A DNA stretch of 64,000 nt from Cunninghamia lanceolata (taxonomy: Eukaryota > Streptophyta > Pinopsida > Cupressales > Cupressaceae): NCBI GenBank assembly GCA_027924645.1, contig BSBN01000213.1, positions 37,574,501-37,638,500 on the forward strand, written 5' to 3'. The stretch's first letter is position 1, and each line of letters begins with the position of its first letter. The position numbers were made by a program, and so were the translations under genes. The notes below the pieces were generated by a model. The model saw nothing but the letters and a program-made list of their open reading frames with translations, did no database searches and had not been told where the DNA came from. Positions 11,671 through 24,548 of this stretch are shown piece by piece.

Positions 11671-12212
11671 ATTGCACCATGAAGCTCATCTATAAACTTA
11701 TTGATCTTGGGAATGGGGTAGCGGTTTTTGATTGTCTTCTTGTTGAGTGCCCTATAGTCAATGCACATCCTCATGGTACCATCCTTCTTAACCAACACCA
11801 CAGAAGAAGAAAATGGGCTTGAGCTTGAACATGTGTGTCCCATATCTAACAACTCCTTAATTGTCTTCTCAATCTATTCCTTATGGTTCCTCAAATGGCG
11901 ATAAGGTGTAGTGATGACCGACTTCAACTCCTCCAACTCAATGACATGCTAAAACCCTCTATCTGGTGATAATCCTAGAGGAATGTTGTTGAACACCATG
12001 CTATGCTTATCTAGGATGGACTGAATATCAACATTAGTAGTCTTTTCACCCATAGGTGAAATTGCATCCGTGATTAAAAATTGTGCCACCCAAGCTACCT
12101 GTCCTCTGTGGAAAGCTCTATCCATCCTCTTGGCTGAAACAACCCTCGATGCTCCATTAGATAAACCTTCAAGAACCACCTCCTTACCGTTTGATTTGAA
12201 TTTCATCTCCAT
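11671..12212 (-). pseudogene. Chromovirus reverse transcriptase, first half
   Basis: The segment carries the reverse-transcriptase N-terminus. The palm start [19 protein letters not shown] is near 11800, [18 protein letters not shown] is near 11740, and LHGAMY ends at the insertion point. A stop near 11950 and others just downstream break the frame. It joins in frame to 5252 when the LTR1 insertion is removed. Confidence 0.92.
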
Positions 12213-12224
12213 AGTCTGATAATT

Positions 12225-12614
12225 CTATGTAAACTCGCCAAGTGAATGCAACCACTGTACATGCAAAACAATATATGTCTCACCTTTACCAACCACGTAA
12301 AAATCATCACATACTCTATGCCTCCCCAAGGTAATGTCAAGCTGTTGGATCAACCTAGTGCAAAGGATAGTAAATCCATCGGCCACAATCACAATAAATG
12401 CCTCAAAATCATTTGTCTTCAAACCTATCCTAGTCACCAATCCCTCATCAATGAAATTGTGAATAGCCCCACTCTCGATTAATACTGTCACTCTATGTCC
12501 CTGTAATACTCCTCGCACTCGAAAAGGATGATACCTCGGTGCTCCTGAAAGAGCAGCGAGTGTGCCCCCTGAAGACTCTCCTCCTTCCTTGTCCACATGT
12601 TCTACCTCATCCAA
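12225..12614 (-). pseudogene. Chromovirus aspartic protease
   Basis: An open block contains VTVLIESGAIHNFIDEGLV near 12470, the active-site region of gypsy proteases (normally DSGATHNFI). The catalytic Asp is Glu here, so the copy would be inactive even if expressed. A second typical segment, VVGKGETYIVLHVQWL, ends the domain. It lies between the gag zinc-knuckle block and reverse transcriptase, as in other gypsy polyproteins. Confidence 0.88.
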
Positions 12615-12639
12615 GACAACCTCAAGCTCAGATTCCTCT

Positions 12640-13797
12640 ATCTCTGAATCCTCATCGAAGACTACCCCTATGTAGTGTACCTACCCCTTCCCCAAACATT
12701 TGTCTTGGCTCCCATGGCTCTCTACAAGTAAAGCACAATTTCTTCCTCCGAAGCTCATTCTTAGATTCTTCCATCTTGCTTGGTTTAGGAGGTAATGCCT
12801 TTGGTTGCGGGAAACCCTTGTGAAATGGTTTCTTATGTTGACCTATTGGTGCACTCTTGGGGTAGAACTTGTTCTTGGTCGCTGAATCCTCCAAATTCAA
12901 AGCCCTTCAGATAGCATCTTGTAAGAATGTCGACTCAAAAGCTCTAACCAAACCCCACAGTGATTCGGTTAACCCCTCTATAAACAAAAACATGAGTCTC
13001 CTCTCAGCCACATCTGGCACCATGACTGATACCCGTTGAAATTCCACTACATCATCATCCATTGAACCATGCTGCCTCAAATGTGTCAACTCTCTGAAAT
13101 AAATCTCAGGATCCCTCCTATCAAACCTATCTATGAGCCTCTATGTGAAATCAGCATATGTCACAATATGATTATGTCCTTGTGCGATTAACCTGTGATG
13201 CCACCACTCATGAGCTATGCCCTCCAAATGAAGAATCACGAATTTGATGGCTTCCTCTTCAATCATAGAGTTGAGTGAAAGATATGTATCCAACTTTTGG
13301 ACCCACGCCCGTGCAATGACCTTTCCTGAACCATCAAATGTTGAAAGAGTCAACTTACTCACCCTCTGTTGTAAATCTCTATGGGGTTGTTGTGTAGGAT
13401 GTCTTCTTTCCCCCTTGGCCCATTCCTTGATCTGGCTCCGCTGTAGTGTGCAAATGAAATCTAATTTCTGATGTCTGGGTCAAGTCTCATTTATTCATCT
13501 ATGCAGGCATTAATGTCATCTGTTGTTGGGATTGGCTCCTCCTCATCTTGCGGTGACTCAATTCTTGGCAAAAAGGTAGGCTAGAAGGGCCTGGGAGCTA
13601 ATCCAATTGGAGTCCTGTTATTATTTGTGTGATTTACAAGTCCATTTTGATTTGAATTACTCCCTTCTCCCATAAAATTTTGTGTGGGTCTAATGGAATT
13701 GATGGTGGCATTCATATTTTGCATCATCTGGATGATCATTTGTGTCATTTGTTCCTGTCTCTGCATGTAAGCCTTCAGCTCATCTCCCTAATCTGCC
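12640..13797 (-). pseudogene. Chromovirus gag
   Basis: Gag is broken into at least four frames: 13766-13581, 13362-13141, 13089-12907 and 12900-12652. The central capsid-like block has STFDGSGKVIARAWVQKLD and EGIAHEWWHHRL, typical of retrotransposon gag. The next block has FIEGLTESLWGLVRAF. The last block has the start of a CCHC knuckle (LCFTCREPW) disrupted by an indel near 12710. The Met-rich N-terminus (MTQMIIQMMQNM) lies near 13740. Order and spacing fit a chromovirus gag. Confidence 0.88.
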
Positions 13798-13944
13798 ATT
13801 TTCTTCTTACCTTTGCCTCCAATTCCAATGCTAGCTTCTTGTGATGCTACTTCTAATCTTCTTCTTTCTCTCTCCAATGTTCTCTGGTCTCTTTGACTCA
13901 ACTGCATACATGAAAATCAGACCCGCAAGCTGGTAGGATTGCCT

Positions 13945-13956
13945 GCTCTGATACCA
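13945..13956 (-). other. Primer-binding site, initiator tRNA-Met type
   Basis: The minus strand reads TGGTATCAGAGC, the standard plant retrotransposon site complementary to the 3' end of initiator tRNA-Met. It is one base inside the 5' LTR end (13958). Confidence 0.93.
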
Positions 13957-13957
13957 C

Positions 13958-15004
13958 TGTGATGTGCCTTACACAACACTCCTTTGACTAACTTGTATTT
14001 TATTATTATTTTGCTCTTTGCTATGTGCTCTACCCACTAGGAAAATAACTGAAAACTGAACAGAATTAACAATCCCAAACAACAGCAATGAATTGGATAA
14101 TTAGAGCATAAATCTAAATATTTTCCATTTCAACAGGATGGTGGGATACAATCATGAATATAGTTATGAGTACTTCTGGATTTCTCAATAGTAATAACAG
14201 AATTCAATATATTTAAATTTGAGTGCTTCAGTAGAAGGGCGAAACGTACAATAATCACATCAAACGAGGTTGTTTACATGGCATTGTGGCCACCAAGGAT
14301 CTGGAGCAATTCGCCTAGGACTGAATTGGCCACTCAATAAATATGATGTTGGGCAAATCTAAGAATTCCTTTCAAGCGCGCCTTTGCTGCCTGGAATGAC
14401 ATGCAATCAAGTGTATTTCCTTAAACTTCGTCTTGAATTGTTGCTTGGATGATCTGCCACTGCCTGAACCTAGATGGAGTGCCACGCAGGGAAATTTGTG
14501 GTCGCCAAGATGTTTGTTCTAAATCTGTTGGGCTGCAACCTAAAAACCCTATTGCTGAACTCCACTCTAGCTACCTTGTTTCACCTGGTTCAGCTATGAA
14601 AGATCTAGAGCTGCTCTCCCAAATGGATCCAATAAACCCTCAACTTCTTGTTGTTGCCTCTTCAAACCTGAACACAAGCAAATTCACCTATTAGCTCAAC
14701 CTGCTACTCCTCAATGGAGTTGCCAAGTGTGAGGGAGGGATTTCGTCCTACCTCACGTGCGCAAATCCAGAGGTTTTTGTCTCTGTTGTTACATGCTTAA
14801 TTTGAAATCAGTGAAATGTCATATATTGTTCGGATGCTCCAATGTTCCAAAGAATCTTGCTTTAATACATGATTGGAATATGACCCATGGTCCCAAAAAT
14901 GAGCGCAACCTTTTAAAATTTGAAGTTTTACTTATAGTAGTGTTGAAAAACACTATTTTTAATTAGTAATAATAAGTTAGTGGTGGGAAAAGAGGGAAAT
15001 GACA
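13958..15004 (-). mobile_element. 5' LTR of the chromovirus
   Basis: On the plus strand it runs from TGTGATGTGCC beside the primer-binding site to GGGAAATGACA. The right edge was chosen because the 3' LTR edge at 2820 has nearly the same last bases (GGGACATGACA) followed by the polypurine tract. Length is about 1.05 kb. Only a short stretch of the 3' LTR is left for comparison, so the right edge could be off by some bases. Confidence 0.65.
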
Positions 15005-15480
15005 GATATTGGCTGGTAGCCGCAATTTAATACACAATTCCATGGTTAATTTACATGGAAAGCACACTAAACACACTATGAGCACATGCACAGTCCTGAA
15101 ATTTGAAATTTTATTCTCGTATACATGCTACATAGCCATCAAATGCACCAGCTTGAAATCAGAGAAGCACAATCAACTGAAGGTATCTGTGTATCTATGA
15201 AGCATCAATGTTGAAACGAATCTTGGAAAAGATCTCTCATTTATAATCAAGTAGCTTTTGCAGTCATGCACGATCAGATTATGTAGAGTCATAGGAACAC
15301 ACATGTATGATACTTCATCAAGATCATTTATAGGTTAGAAAAGCCTATCAACCCCTTCATTAGAGGTCAGGTAGTTGGTGTTTCAATGGCAAAATTTTGT
15401 TCAATTATCCAGTTATCAAAGATCTCCCACCCCTCTTTATCTTTTCTTCTGGTTTTTTTTTTAATTTCTCTGTTTTTTTG
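15005..15480. other. No recognised gene
   Basis: AT-rich sequence. Only short open frames; nothing recognised. Confidence 0.5.
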
Positions 15481-15483
15481 CAT

Positions 15484-15665
15484 GTTGGGCCATATGGGAC
15501 AACTGGCCGTCCCTTACAGATTTTTACCCATTTTTGGGACATCCCCAATTTTTTTGGTAGATCAGGGACTCGTCAGTAGGGACGGCCTGGGGATCTTTCC
15601 GACACGTCCCCAAAACGTCTCAGGTATGGGGATTGCCATAAAAGCCTAGGGGGCGCGTTCCCATG
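15484..15665. mobile_element. Fragment of GTCCC-rich hAT-like element
   Basis: It carries GTCCC/GGGAC repeats and ends GCGTTCCCATGGAACAC, which resembles the terminus of the element at 58834-59648. It is short and probably an internal deletion derivative. A (CA)n run follows at 15669-15682. Confidence 0.4.
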
Positions 15666-15788
15666 GAACACACACACACACACATATCATAGTTACCATG
15701 AGACTGGTACTCCTACGATAGACAGGGATAAGTACTGGTACATCATTTTTCAAATAAATAGGAGATAGGTACTTGGAGATGCCAAAAT

Positions 15789-16039
15789 ATATATATATAT
15801 ATTGCTAAAAAAATTAAAATGAATATTTGAAATACATAAATAATAAATATTAAATAGATGTCAAGTTCATCAAGAGGTAAAAAATTAATTGTATTTATAT
15901 TTGACAATCAACATATATATATATATATTGCTAAAAAAATTAAAATGAATATTTGAAATACATAAATAATAAATATTAAATAGATGTCAAGTTCATCAAG
16001 AGGTAAAAAATTAATTGTATTTATATTTGACAATCAACA
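15789..16039. repeat. Tandem duplication, period 126 bp
   Basis: The block beginning ATTGCTAAAAAAATTAAAAT at 15801 recurs at 15927 almost unchanged, including the flanking (AT)n run. This suggests a recent duplication primed by the AT run. Confidence 0.9.
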
Positions 16040-16098
16040 CCATGACATAAACAATTAAAGTTTTAACACTATAAACCATTTCTAAAACTGCTAAATCC

Positions 16099-17321
16099 CT
16101 AAGTTGCCGGTTCTGGTTCGGTTCCTGGTTTGGGTTCGTGGATTCAGCCAAATTTTTTTGGGGGGTTGGGTTCGTTTATATATATTTATATAAAAATATA
16201 TGTATATGCAGCCTAAAAGCAAGAATTAAGTGTAGAAAAGCAGGAATTAAGTGTAGAACACCACATAGCATCATATAATCAGCAAAACCACCACAAACTT
16301 GAATATCATAAAACATAAAAATTTAAATATTCATTGCTCGAACTTCAAGTTCAATATCTCTAAACAATTGTGGGTATTTAGAAAGGTTTTTAATTGATTC
16401 TCTTCTAGGGTAGTTTAGAAAGTATTGGAATATTTTCACAACTACTGTGGTGATTTTAAAATCATCAGTTTGTGGAAAGGGGTTGTTTCATCTTGATGAT
16501 AGAAGTGGAATTCAAAGCAAACCAAATGACTTGGTCTCTTCCAATTCCTAGCAAGGACACCTTTTAGCGAATGGTTTGGATCTCCTGCTATTCCTTGTAC
16601 TTGTTTGTTTAGAATCTAAGATTTGGTAGATGGAACAATTGTTACTACTAATTGGGTTTTCTCCATCCCAAGATTGTTTAGGATAGAAATCTGGTACATT
16701 CTAGTGTTGAATCTCTTTTGTTTTCCAGTTTTTATTTTTATTTACACAACTTTATATCCCCTTGATTGTCATTTGAATTAATTTGAGAAACACAGTAATT
16801 AATTGTGGTGACTTGATAGTTTCTACAAGTTAATTAGTTAATTTATAAATAAAAATAAACAAAATGGAAAAATCATTAAAAGAAAAGGAATCTTTAGTGT
16901 AAAAAACAAGTGTTGAACTCAGGCCATAAACTTTACCTTGAGTATTTATAGGGGAAAAAATTATTTTAGCCTAATTTTTTTAAGAGCCCAACCTTGTTCC
17001 ATAGACCTTGTCACATTGATTTTAAACTCATTCATTAATTTATTTTTGATTGATTTTAAACATAAAAATATAAATATTCATTGCTCGAACTTCAAGTTCA
17101 ATATCTCTAAAAAAGAAAAACCCATTTTTTGGGCGGATGGGCGATGGATTCAGCATGGGTTCGCTATGGGTTCGAGATTTTGGCCCTGGGTTTGCTCAGG
17201 ACAAATCCGGCCTGTTTTGGGCGGATCCTGTCAAAACCCACAGGCAGACCGGACCGGATCACAAACTCAGTTCGAACCAAACCCGGATTCGGCCGGTTCC
17301 TAGGCGAATCTGGCTACTTGG
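16099..17321. mobile_element. TIR element A (hAT-like, non-autonomous)
   Basis: The left end is CTAAGTTGCCGGTTCTGG. The right end in reverse complement is CCAAGTAGCCAGATTC. The 8-bp TSD CTAAATCC occurs at 16091-16098 and 17322-17329. Subterminal GGTTC/GAACC motifs occur at both ends. Inside, a 41-bp direct repeat (16324-16364 and 17071-17111) encloses about 700 bp of AT-rich DNA, possibly a later insertion. Its terminus is shared with elements B, C and D in this window. The 8-bp TSD indicates the hAT superfamily (family knowledge). Confidence 0.8.
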
Positions 17322-17427
17322 CTAAATCCCTTCTTTACTCCTAAATCCCCAAGGCATACCATTTCTTTGTTTGTTTTAAGTTGGTTTTTTATAAGAGATA
17401 ACGAATACAACAAAGCATTGTCGAATG

Positions 17428-17600
17428 CATAGTTGAAAAACTTCGTGATTACGTGCAAGTCAATTAGGCTCATGAGTAACTCGCCCATTTACTCAACACT
17501 GAGTAATATCATAAACTTGCTGCAAGTTTTTCAAAAAAACTCACAAAACTCGTAGAAAAATCACTAAAAAACTCACGATTTTAAGGAAAAATTTAGCCAC
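17428..17600. mobile_element. Possible hAT-2-type terminal fragment
   Basis: The sequence starts CATAGTTGAAAAACTTCG, like the CATAG terminus of hAT-2, and has several ACTCG/ACTCAC motifs. The second end was not found. Confidence 0.3.
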
Positions 17601-20600
17601 AACCAAAAAGGTCATTTCATGAAAACAATTAACTTTTTTCGGGACTTTTTCTCACTCTTGCCCTTTAGGGTCTATTCAACGATTTGTCTACTATGTCCAA
17701 CTTGCAAAGAGCAATCATGGGTATTATTTATAAACAGTTCACATCTAGTTGATGTTTGTATGGTGCACAAAAAAGTTAGGTCGCAAGCTACAAAATAGAA
17801 TTTTCCCATGTCTTTAAGGTTGTGCTAGACAAGCAAACCGGTCCAAAGGTGCACAACCCCATGAGGCGAGTTCTCTAGCATGGTGCCACCCATATTGAGT
17901 TCGTCACCATACTAATAGGGTTGTCCTTGGAAGAGCTTTGCCATTTTTGCACCAAACACAATTTTCATATACATGAGATTCAGTTACATTATTTTTCTTC
18001 TCCATTGGGTGGAAGTTGAGAATGATTTTTGGCCTATGATGTGTATTGACCTCTAATTTTGATCTATATTCAGTGTTCCATGAGGACGCATTTCCACCAA
18101 AAAATAGTTTGTTTCCAGGACATGGATGTCCCAAGACAACAAGACACCAAGGGGACACATTTTCAAAAGAGGATAATAGTATTATTTTCACTTTGAACAT
18201 ATTTCTTCCTCTTTCTTATTATTATTTTTTCCTTCTAATCTTTCTTGTTCCCCACACCTTTCTCCTACTCGTCCTCACATGTATTTAAATAGACTAATAT
18301 GCAATCCATTTTATTTCTCTTCTTCACATTGCTCATCCTGATGATGGATCATTGAGTGTGATCTAAACCATTAATGAAAAAACTCACAGTTTATTCCAAA
18401 AGCATTCTTGAAGTCCTTCTTAGTCAATGTCCAACCAAGTCCTTAGCATTCTTGAAGTTTGATGAGTGGACTACAGCTAGAAGTAGCTCTACCCAGCCAA
18501 CCTACACTATGGTCCAACTTAGATGCACTCATTAAACCCACTATCATTAATAAGCATTATGGGACTATACTTTGAGATTAGTTGCTTTATAATTAAACTT
18601 TTGTGTGCTCCAGCAATTCAAGCCCAACAAAAGCTAATAAAAGCGGCTCAATCTTTTTCATATTGGGGATCATTTGGCCTCCACAAGATGCTACAACACC
18701 TATAAGTCTATTTTTGTTGGAATAATTACATCAGTACTACATCATAATATACTATTAACAATTGCATCATCATATATTATTAACAATAATAATAATTAAT
18801 ATTATTGTTAATAGATAGGTGGTTGAATGGTCAGTTAAACCAATAACCAAACATCCTCATGAATATATTCGTCTTTGATCAATAAAACTATTGCCTGCCA
18901 ATAATTTTTATTGACAATTCACAAAGAAAAGTTTGCAAGACTTTATCTGTCAATAATCAATATGTGATGAATTCAAGTTGTCCAGCTATCAACTTCAATT
19001 ATATCAACTTTGCCAATACCCTCCCAACCATGGGCATATATATCCATGTACTTCATTAGTGGCTTATCAACTACTTAGAGGCAACAAAACAATCAATGCA
19101 ACAACAAATGCAAAGTTATTTATCCAGTAAACTAGGACAAAATTCTGACTACCACTTACTATTCTTTCATCATGAATCCCAATTCCTTGTCATTTTTTGC
19201 AGACATTATGCAAGCAACACGATTGTCAATTGCAACTCACAACTCCATTCCTTCATCAAACTGACTACCAGACTAAGACAATCAATCGGGCCTCTGCCCA
19301 TACTTATCAACTTTGTCATCAGAATAATAATAATGGGAATAGTATCTCCATATTTTTTAGCACGAATACAACAGAGCAACCTACAAATCTACAAGTGATT
19401 CACTTTTCATCACCAATTTCTTTTCTAACAGCATCCACAACCCATGAAGAAAAGAAGCAAGATAACTCCACAGCTTTTTTCAAACTCTAGCCAAAATTCA
19501 TTCAAGGTTCAAGACATTATGGTCCAATCACAAGCTAAGAATAAAGCTTTCCATGAATGACATTGAGTATCTAGTCAGTTTCAAGTCGGTAATCAATTAT
19601 GTCCCATTTGGACAAGTAAAGATTCTAGAAAAAGTGAATCACAAGCTCTAACTCATCCATTGTGGATCATACCCCATCAACAACATTGGTAAATCATTTT
19701 TAAGTTGTTTGAGCTGCCACATCTTGAACGAGTAGTTACAATTACCCATCATATAAATACCTTGTGTATTTTTAGCCTCCTTTGATCGAAAATAATTCAA
19801 TATCCAACACAAAATTAATAGGCATAAAAAACCTACACTTGTATAGTTGGACAAAAAGGAATGCTTCTTAAACAAGTAAAGTGGCTATCTCACTCCAAAT
19901 TTCATTTCCAATTTACCATCTTGAGCATAGACTAGCATATCTCAAGAGGGAGATGAGGACTCGGTCAAAAGTGGAGTTGTCTTGTAAATATATTCTTATT
20001 ATATTTCCAACACACAAAGCTAGATTTTGTTAAGCAACCTTCTAACTAAATGTTTTCATTAAAGTGAGCCTAGTTTAGAGATCTTCCACAAATTCTACAT
20101 TTGTACAAAACTTAAAAGGCAATGCATGCCACATTGCTTTATGTATTAATTGCCATATTATTAGTTTCGAATATATGAAAACCAACTATTGATTTTGATG
20201 TTTATGTCAATGTTGTTGTTGATAAACTTATGTTTTATGCTGATCTATATGTTCATATCATATCAACTACTCATGCCCTTGTAACAATTGTCACACATAG
20301 ATTATTACATAGCAATAATCGTGTTAGAATATCCCATCTTGTGAGATTAAATGACCATCAACATGAATCAACAATGTAGAGAACATTTTAAATCTTTGAG
20401 GAGATTACAAGACCTTAGATGATTAAGAAATTGGACTGCCAATAAAATCCATTGTGATATAGAATATAGGATAACAGAGTTACTAAAATTCGTCCTTAAA
20501 GGAGTTCATCCAACACTTAATTGTTCTAATTTGGACATTCTAGATTTCAGATGCTATTCAATACTCTGTTTTCTCATCAACGACACAAACACTAGTTAAA

Positions 20601-22600
20601 TTGACCATATTTACTAGAGACATTGCAAGATATCATTAGATTCACTTGTTGATTAAAATACAGAACCAGTCAAGGGCAAGAATATATTATTTACTTCTAC
20701 TGGTATTAATTCTCAAATAAATCATTCATTCCCTAGCTACATCAAGATATTCTTAGAAGTATGCAAATTAAGTTCAACTCTAGTTTGCATCCATCCATTG
20801 GATGAATTCTCCAAGTGGCCTTCTGTGTTCACCTTCCCTTACTCGGCAAGAATCTAAATATCATCCTCCGCCGACCTATGAGTCTTGTTGCCTTCCACCA
20901 TGCAACTCTAATGAAGTTGATGGAGCCTATGCAATTTCTACACCTTTTATCTACAATCATTCTAGGACAATATAGAATTTAAAGTTCATTCAAGCAATCA
21001 CACATATTAACAATTAGAACCACAAACTTAAGATGCCATTCAATCATCATTACCACAACTAGAACTACTTGTAATTCATAATACACAAGTTCAGGTATCA
21101 CCAGCAGTCTTTGGTACAAGTAACTTGCTTGAAGGCCAAACCAAGCGTCAGGCCTACTTGACAATTTTGTGCCATCCACTTCTCAGCCATTCGAACACCC
21201 AACACTTATTGACATACACATTACACCCACAAGACTCAGTCATTCAAACTAAAATTTGGACTCACATACACAGACTAAGAGGGCCAACCACTCCATTAGG
21301 CCCAAGCACAAGTGAAAAGGGAAATTTGGCTATAACCAATTCCACCTCGCCACAACAAAGGTGGCATCATCCAACTACAATTGAGATGACCATCATCCGA
21401 CTACAATGAAGATGACCACCTGGGCTACAACTCGGCATGGAGTTCTGCTCTCCAATCAGTGGTGGCTACAACTTGTGCTACTTGGTGGTGGCTACAACTT
21501 GTCCCGCTGATGCAATATTAATCTACCAGCTACAACCAAAGTGCTAGAATTCCACAATTTCATCTATAACAATGACAGCTACAACAAAACTCACGGGGTG
21601 GCAGCTACAACTAGACCCACCAAGGCCTCAAAGCCGATCAGCAATTATTTTATCTTCCGTTGTCCCACCTATGACTGCAAGGTACTTAATCCATGGAGTG
21701 TCCCTGTCACTTACACACACACACACACTATATTCACAAACTCGACATCACAAACATCAACACAGGTATTATGCCTTATTAGAGCCTTCATCTGCTCCCT
21801 TTTTCTAATTATAGAGTTCCTCTGCTCACCTACCACAACTTCCACACTTGCTTGTTCACAATTTCAGCAGCCTTCATTCAATTATTATACTAATTTTCTG
21901 GACTCTCCCATCTAGGATTTCATTGTCCAATTTGGGTGGCATATTAATTCTAGGAAAATTTGTCCAAGATTTTCTTTTGTCATGCAATTCAAAACGTTCC
22001 TCAAACTTTCCAAAGCACTCAAAAATTCGGCTTCTTCCGATTGGCCTTTCTTCTGGCAATGTGCCTGCACTAGCATTTCTGCTTCCTCAGCATTTCACCT
22101 TTTACCATTTCTACTTTCCATTCACTAATTTGTTTTATGCATCTTACGGCAATCTTCCAGGCACCTCTATTTCTGCAAGAAATTCTTGACAGTCCACCAG
22201 TTTATTAACTCCAAGCTCATTATCCTCAATTTCTGTCTATGCCAATTATATTAGGCGATCCGGTAGCTCCTACTGTCCCAACAATTGACACATAGTCTCT
22301 TAGCATCCTCTGTTGTCAAACTGTGCTGGCACTGTCACCAAATACCAAGGAAACTCCCCATGAAATGAAATACCTCCTACTTGGTTAGGCCTTGTCCTCA
22401 TCAGCAATTTCCCTGCACACTCAGACCAATTCATCAAGGCATTGAGCTTCACAACAGAATCTGAGAAATCATAAATCTGAATAAACATCAGTCTGACTAA
22501 ACATTCATCCAGATATTAATCATATTAATCACCCTTGAAATATTCATCATTGGGAGACATAATATAATCGAGTCCATACTGTCATTCGTCTTCTTAAATC
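17601..22600. other. Long stretch without a recognised gene
   Basis: Only short open frames occur and none resembles a known protein. A GTCCC-type TE fragment is possible at 18068-18170 (GTGTTCCATGAGGACGCATT). Interspersed A-rich tracts and 'gctacaac' motifs near 21380-21610 suggest old repeats. I could not assign the region. Confidence 0.4.
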
Positions 22601-22750
22601 AAAACATGATTAATATAAACCATATCATCCAGGTAGTCAAAATTCCTTAATTGATCAATGATAATCATGGGTCATTAATCAACATAAAATTCTTACAGTT
22701 TTTGCCCTAACACTAGTATTTAGAAATATGGAAAACTATGGGGTATTACA
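22601..22750 (-). mobile_element. Possible LTR edge (TGTAATACCCC...)
   Basis: Read on the minus strand from 22750, the sequence starts TGTAATACCCCATAG, a form typical of LTR 5' ends. The opposite end and TSD were not located. Confidence 0.3.
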
Positions 22751-23519
22751 ATGGAAGACTTGTAATTGTTTCTGAACAAGGCTAGGAGGAAACATGTGAA
22801 GTCACAAAGAATAGAACAAAATACGTTTGTCAAACTTGAAACCAAAGGAAGTTAAAATGCAGATTCCAAAACAGACTGCCAAAAAAATGTTCTGAACTTG
22901 AAAGAGCATTTGTAGCCTTTGACTGTTATCATAAGTTCTCAAACTGAACTTATGATACTTATGAAGAGTATCTCAAAATACCCGTATCCTTGGGATCTTT
23001 CAAAAAAAATAGCACTTGAATCTTTGAGCTTCAATCCTAATTTATGGATGAGACCCAATTGTTCATACAACTGTAAATAGCTGGTTTAATGCTTTAGAAG
23101 ACGGATCATATTTAGTTCCTGTGTAAGAGAGACTTCTTATATTAGCCTTGGAGTTCTGAAGATAAACTAATTTTATTTTCATACAGAATGCATTATAATG
23201 TCTACCAGGTCGCAAAAGACCAGAGGATTGCCTCCTACACTTAATATTTGTGGAAATGGAATTAAATCAAGATTCACTAGAATATATAGGTCTCTAATTG
23301 TTGGATAATAATTGGAAACAAGTGGTAAATTATAAAAATCTACATTTCAAAAGCTGAATGTGCTTTAAGTGTAACCATTTTACCAAGATCGTTTGCTCAA
23401 CAGTAAAGTCAAGTCTAGACAATAAGAGCTTTATTTCATCAAAAAAGGCATTTTCAACATCCAAGTTTGAATGAGAAGAGAATAATCTTGTTTATAAATG
23501 GCAAAAAGGTAGAGGCATT

Positions 23520-23713
23520 TTTTTTGTCACCACCAAGCAAGACACCAATTTGGCATACAAGGCCCCGATTATGCAAGCATTCCGTGAGGGGACTATTTTC
23601 CATTTATCTCATATATTGTTCAAATGAGGTGTACAAGCCTACCCCCTTCGGATTTTAAATTGTGACCTCCACTTTAGAGTATACAAGCCTTCACCATTAG
23701 GCCAACTCAAGTT
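23520..23713 (-). repeat. Possible tRNA-derived SINE fragment
   Basis: The minus strand has GTTGGCCTAATGGTGAAGG (A-box-like) about 45 bp ahead of AGGTCACAATTTAAAATCC (decayed B-box-like). This arrangement is common in plant SINEs. No tail or TSD was found. Confidence 0.3.
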
Positions 23714-23934
23714 GCACGAATCTTGCCAAGAGAAGTAACAACAAAAAGAAAAACCTCAAAATCATATGATGATTAAGATGGCATGTCCCCTCCATCCCTA
23801 ATAATCTATGTTACTAGGTTCTTCCCAGTAGCCCGCCATGCCTAGATCGGTTCGGCATTGGTTCTGGTATGGGGCCGAGACACCGAGGGATTCGCCCAGG
23901 GTTTTGCCCAAGTGCCCCGAGTACCCCGTGGGCT

Positions 23935-24192
23935 CTAAGGGTACCCAAGGCGCTCGGGCAGAACTCTGAGCAAACCCAACTGTACCCATGGCAGGGATGC
24001 CAGTAAAGGCGTCAAATTTGTTGAAGGTTGCTGCATTTTTCTTTGAAGGTGAAGGCTATGGTTCTAAGGGTACTCGGGGCGCTCGGGCAGAACTCTGAGC
24101 GAACCCAACGGTACCCATGGCAGGGATGCTAGTAAAGGCGTCAAATTTGTTGAAGGTTGCTGCATTTTTCTTCGAAGGTGAAGGCTATAGGA
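23935..24192. repeat. Tandem duplication, period 129 bp, near hAT-1 5' end
   Basis: Two adjacent copies start at CTAAGG (23935 and 24064) and run through GGTGAAGGCTAT. A handful of differences separate them. Each copy has an ATG in the context CCATGGCAGGGATG. Confidence 0.9.
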
Positions 24193-24548
24193 GTGAAAGA
24201 GCTACACCAATAGGAGAGGAAAAGCTTCTCAAGGAAGATTTATCTACAAAGGTGAGTGAATCTTGTAATTTTTTTCAAGTTTTCACAAATTTTTTCAAGA
24301 TTTTTCAATTTTTTTTCAAATTTTTTATTTATTTTTTTTAAGTTTTAAATATTTTTTTAAACCTTATATACATAATATAGGGGTTATAATGCCAATTTTT
24401 TTTTAAAAGTTGTAGGGTTGTAAATTTGTTATGTTTGTTTCATTTTGGTGTATTCATACAAAATGGCTCGTAGTCTAGTTCAGTTGGTCTACCTATAGAG
24501 AGCTCATTTAAAATTGATGTAGCATCACCTCTTTGGTGAAATACAACC

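Larger units (their letters stand above)
2780..15004 (-). mobile_element. Chromovirus (Ty3/gypsy with chromodomain), nested and decayed
   Basis: Reading from right to left on the minus strand: 5' LTR (13958-15004), tRNA-iMet primer-binding site, gag, protease, first half of reverse transcriptase, a 6.4-kb insertion, second half of reverse transcriptase, RNase H, integrase, chromodomain, polypurine tract and the edge of the 3' LTR at 2820. The LTR ends agree: 13958-15004 ends in GGGAAATGACA, and the sequence at 2810-2820 reads GGGACATGACA. Most of the 3' LTR is missing or replaced by small TE debris. Many stops and frameshifts show that it is inactive. The chromodomain places it in the chromovirus lineage (family knowledge). 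Confidence 0.9.

Noticed and set aside
15661..15690. (CA)n microsatellite as a feature of interest
   Set aside because: Short and ordinary.
21541..22189. Open frames of 110-125 codons on the plus strand
   Set aside because: Ser/Thr/Leu-rich translations of pyrimidine-rich DNA; no recognised domain and no start context or neighbours.
18126..22750. A possible 4.6-kb LTR bounded by ATGGA on both sides
   Set aside because: The left TG lies inside GTCCC-type TE debris and nothing else supports the pair. Only the right edge (TGTAATACCCC) looks LTR-like.
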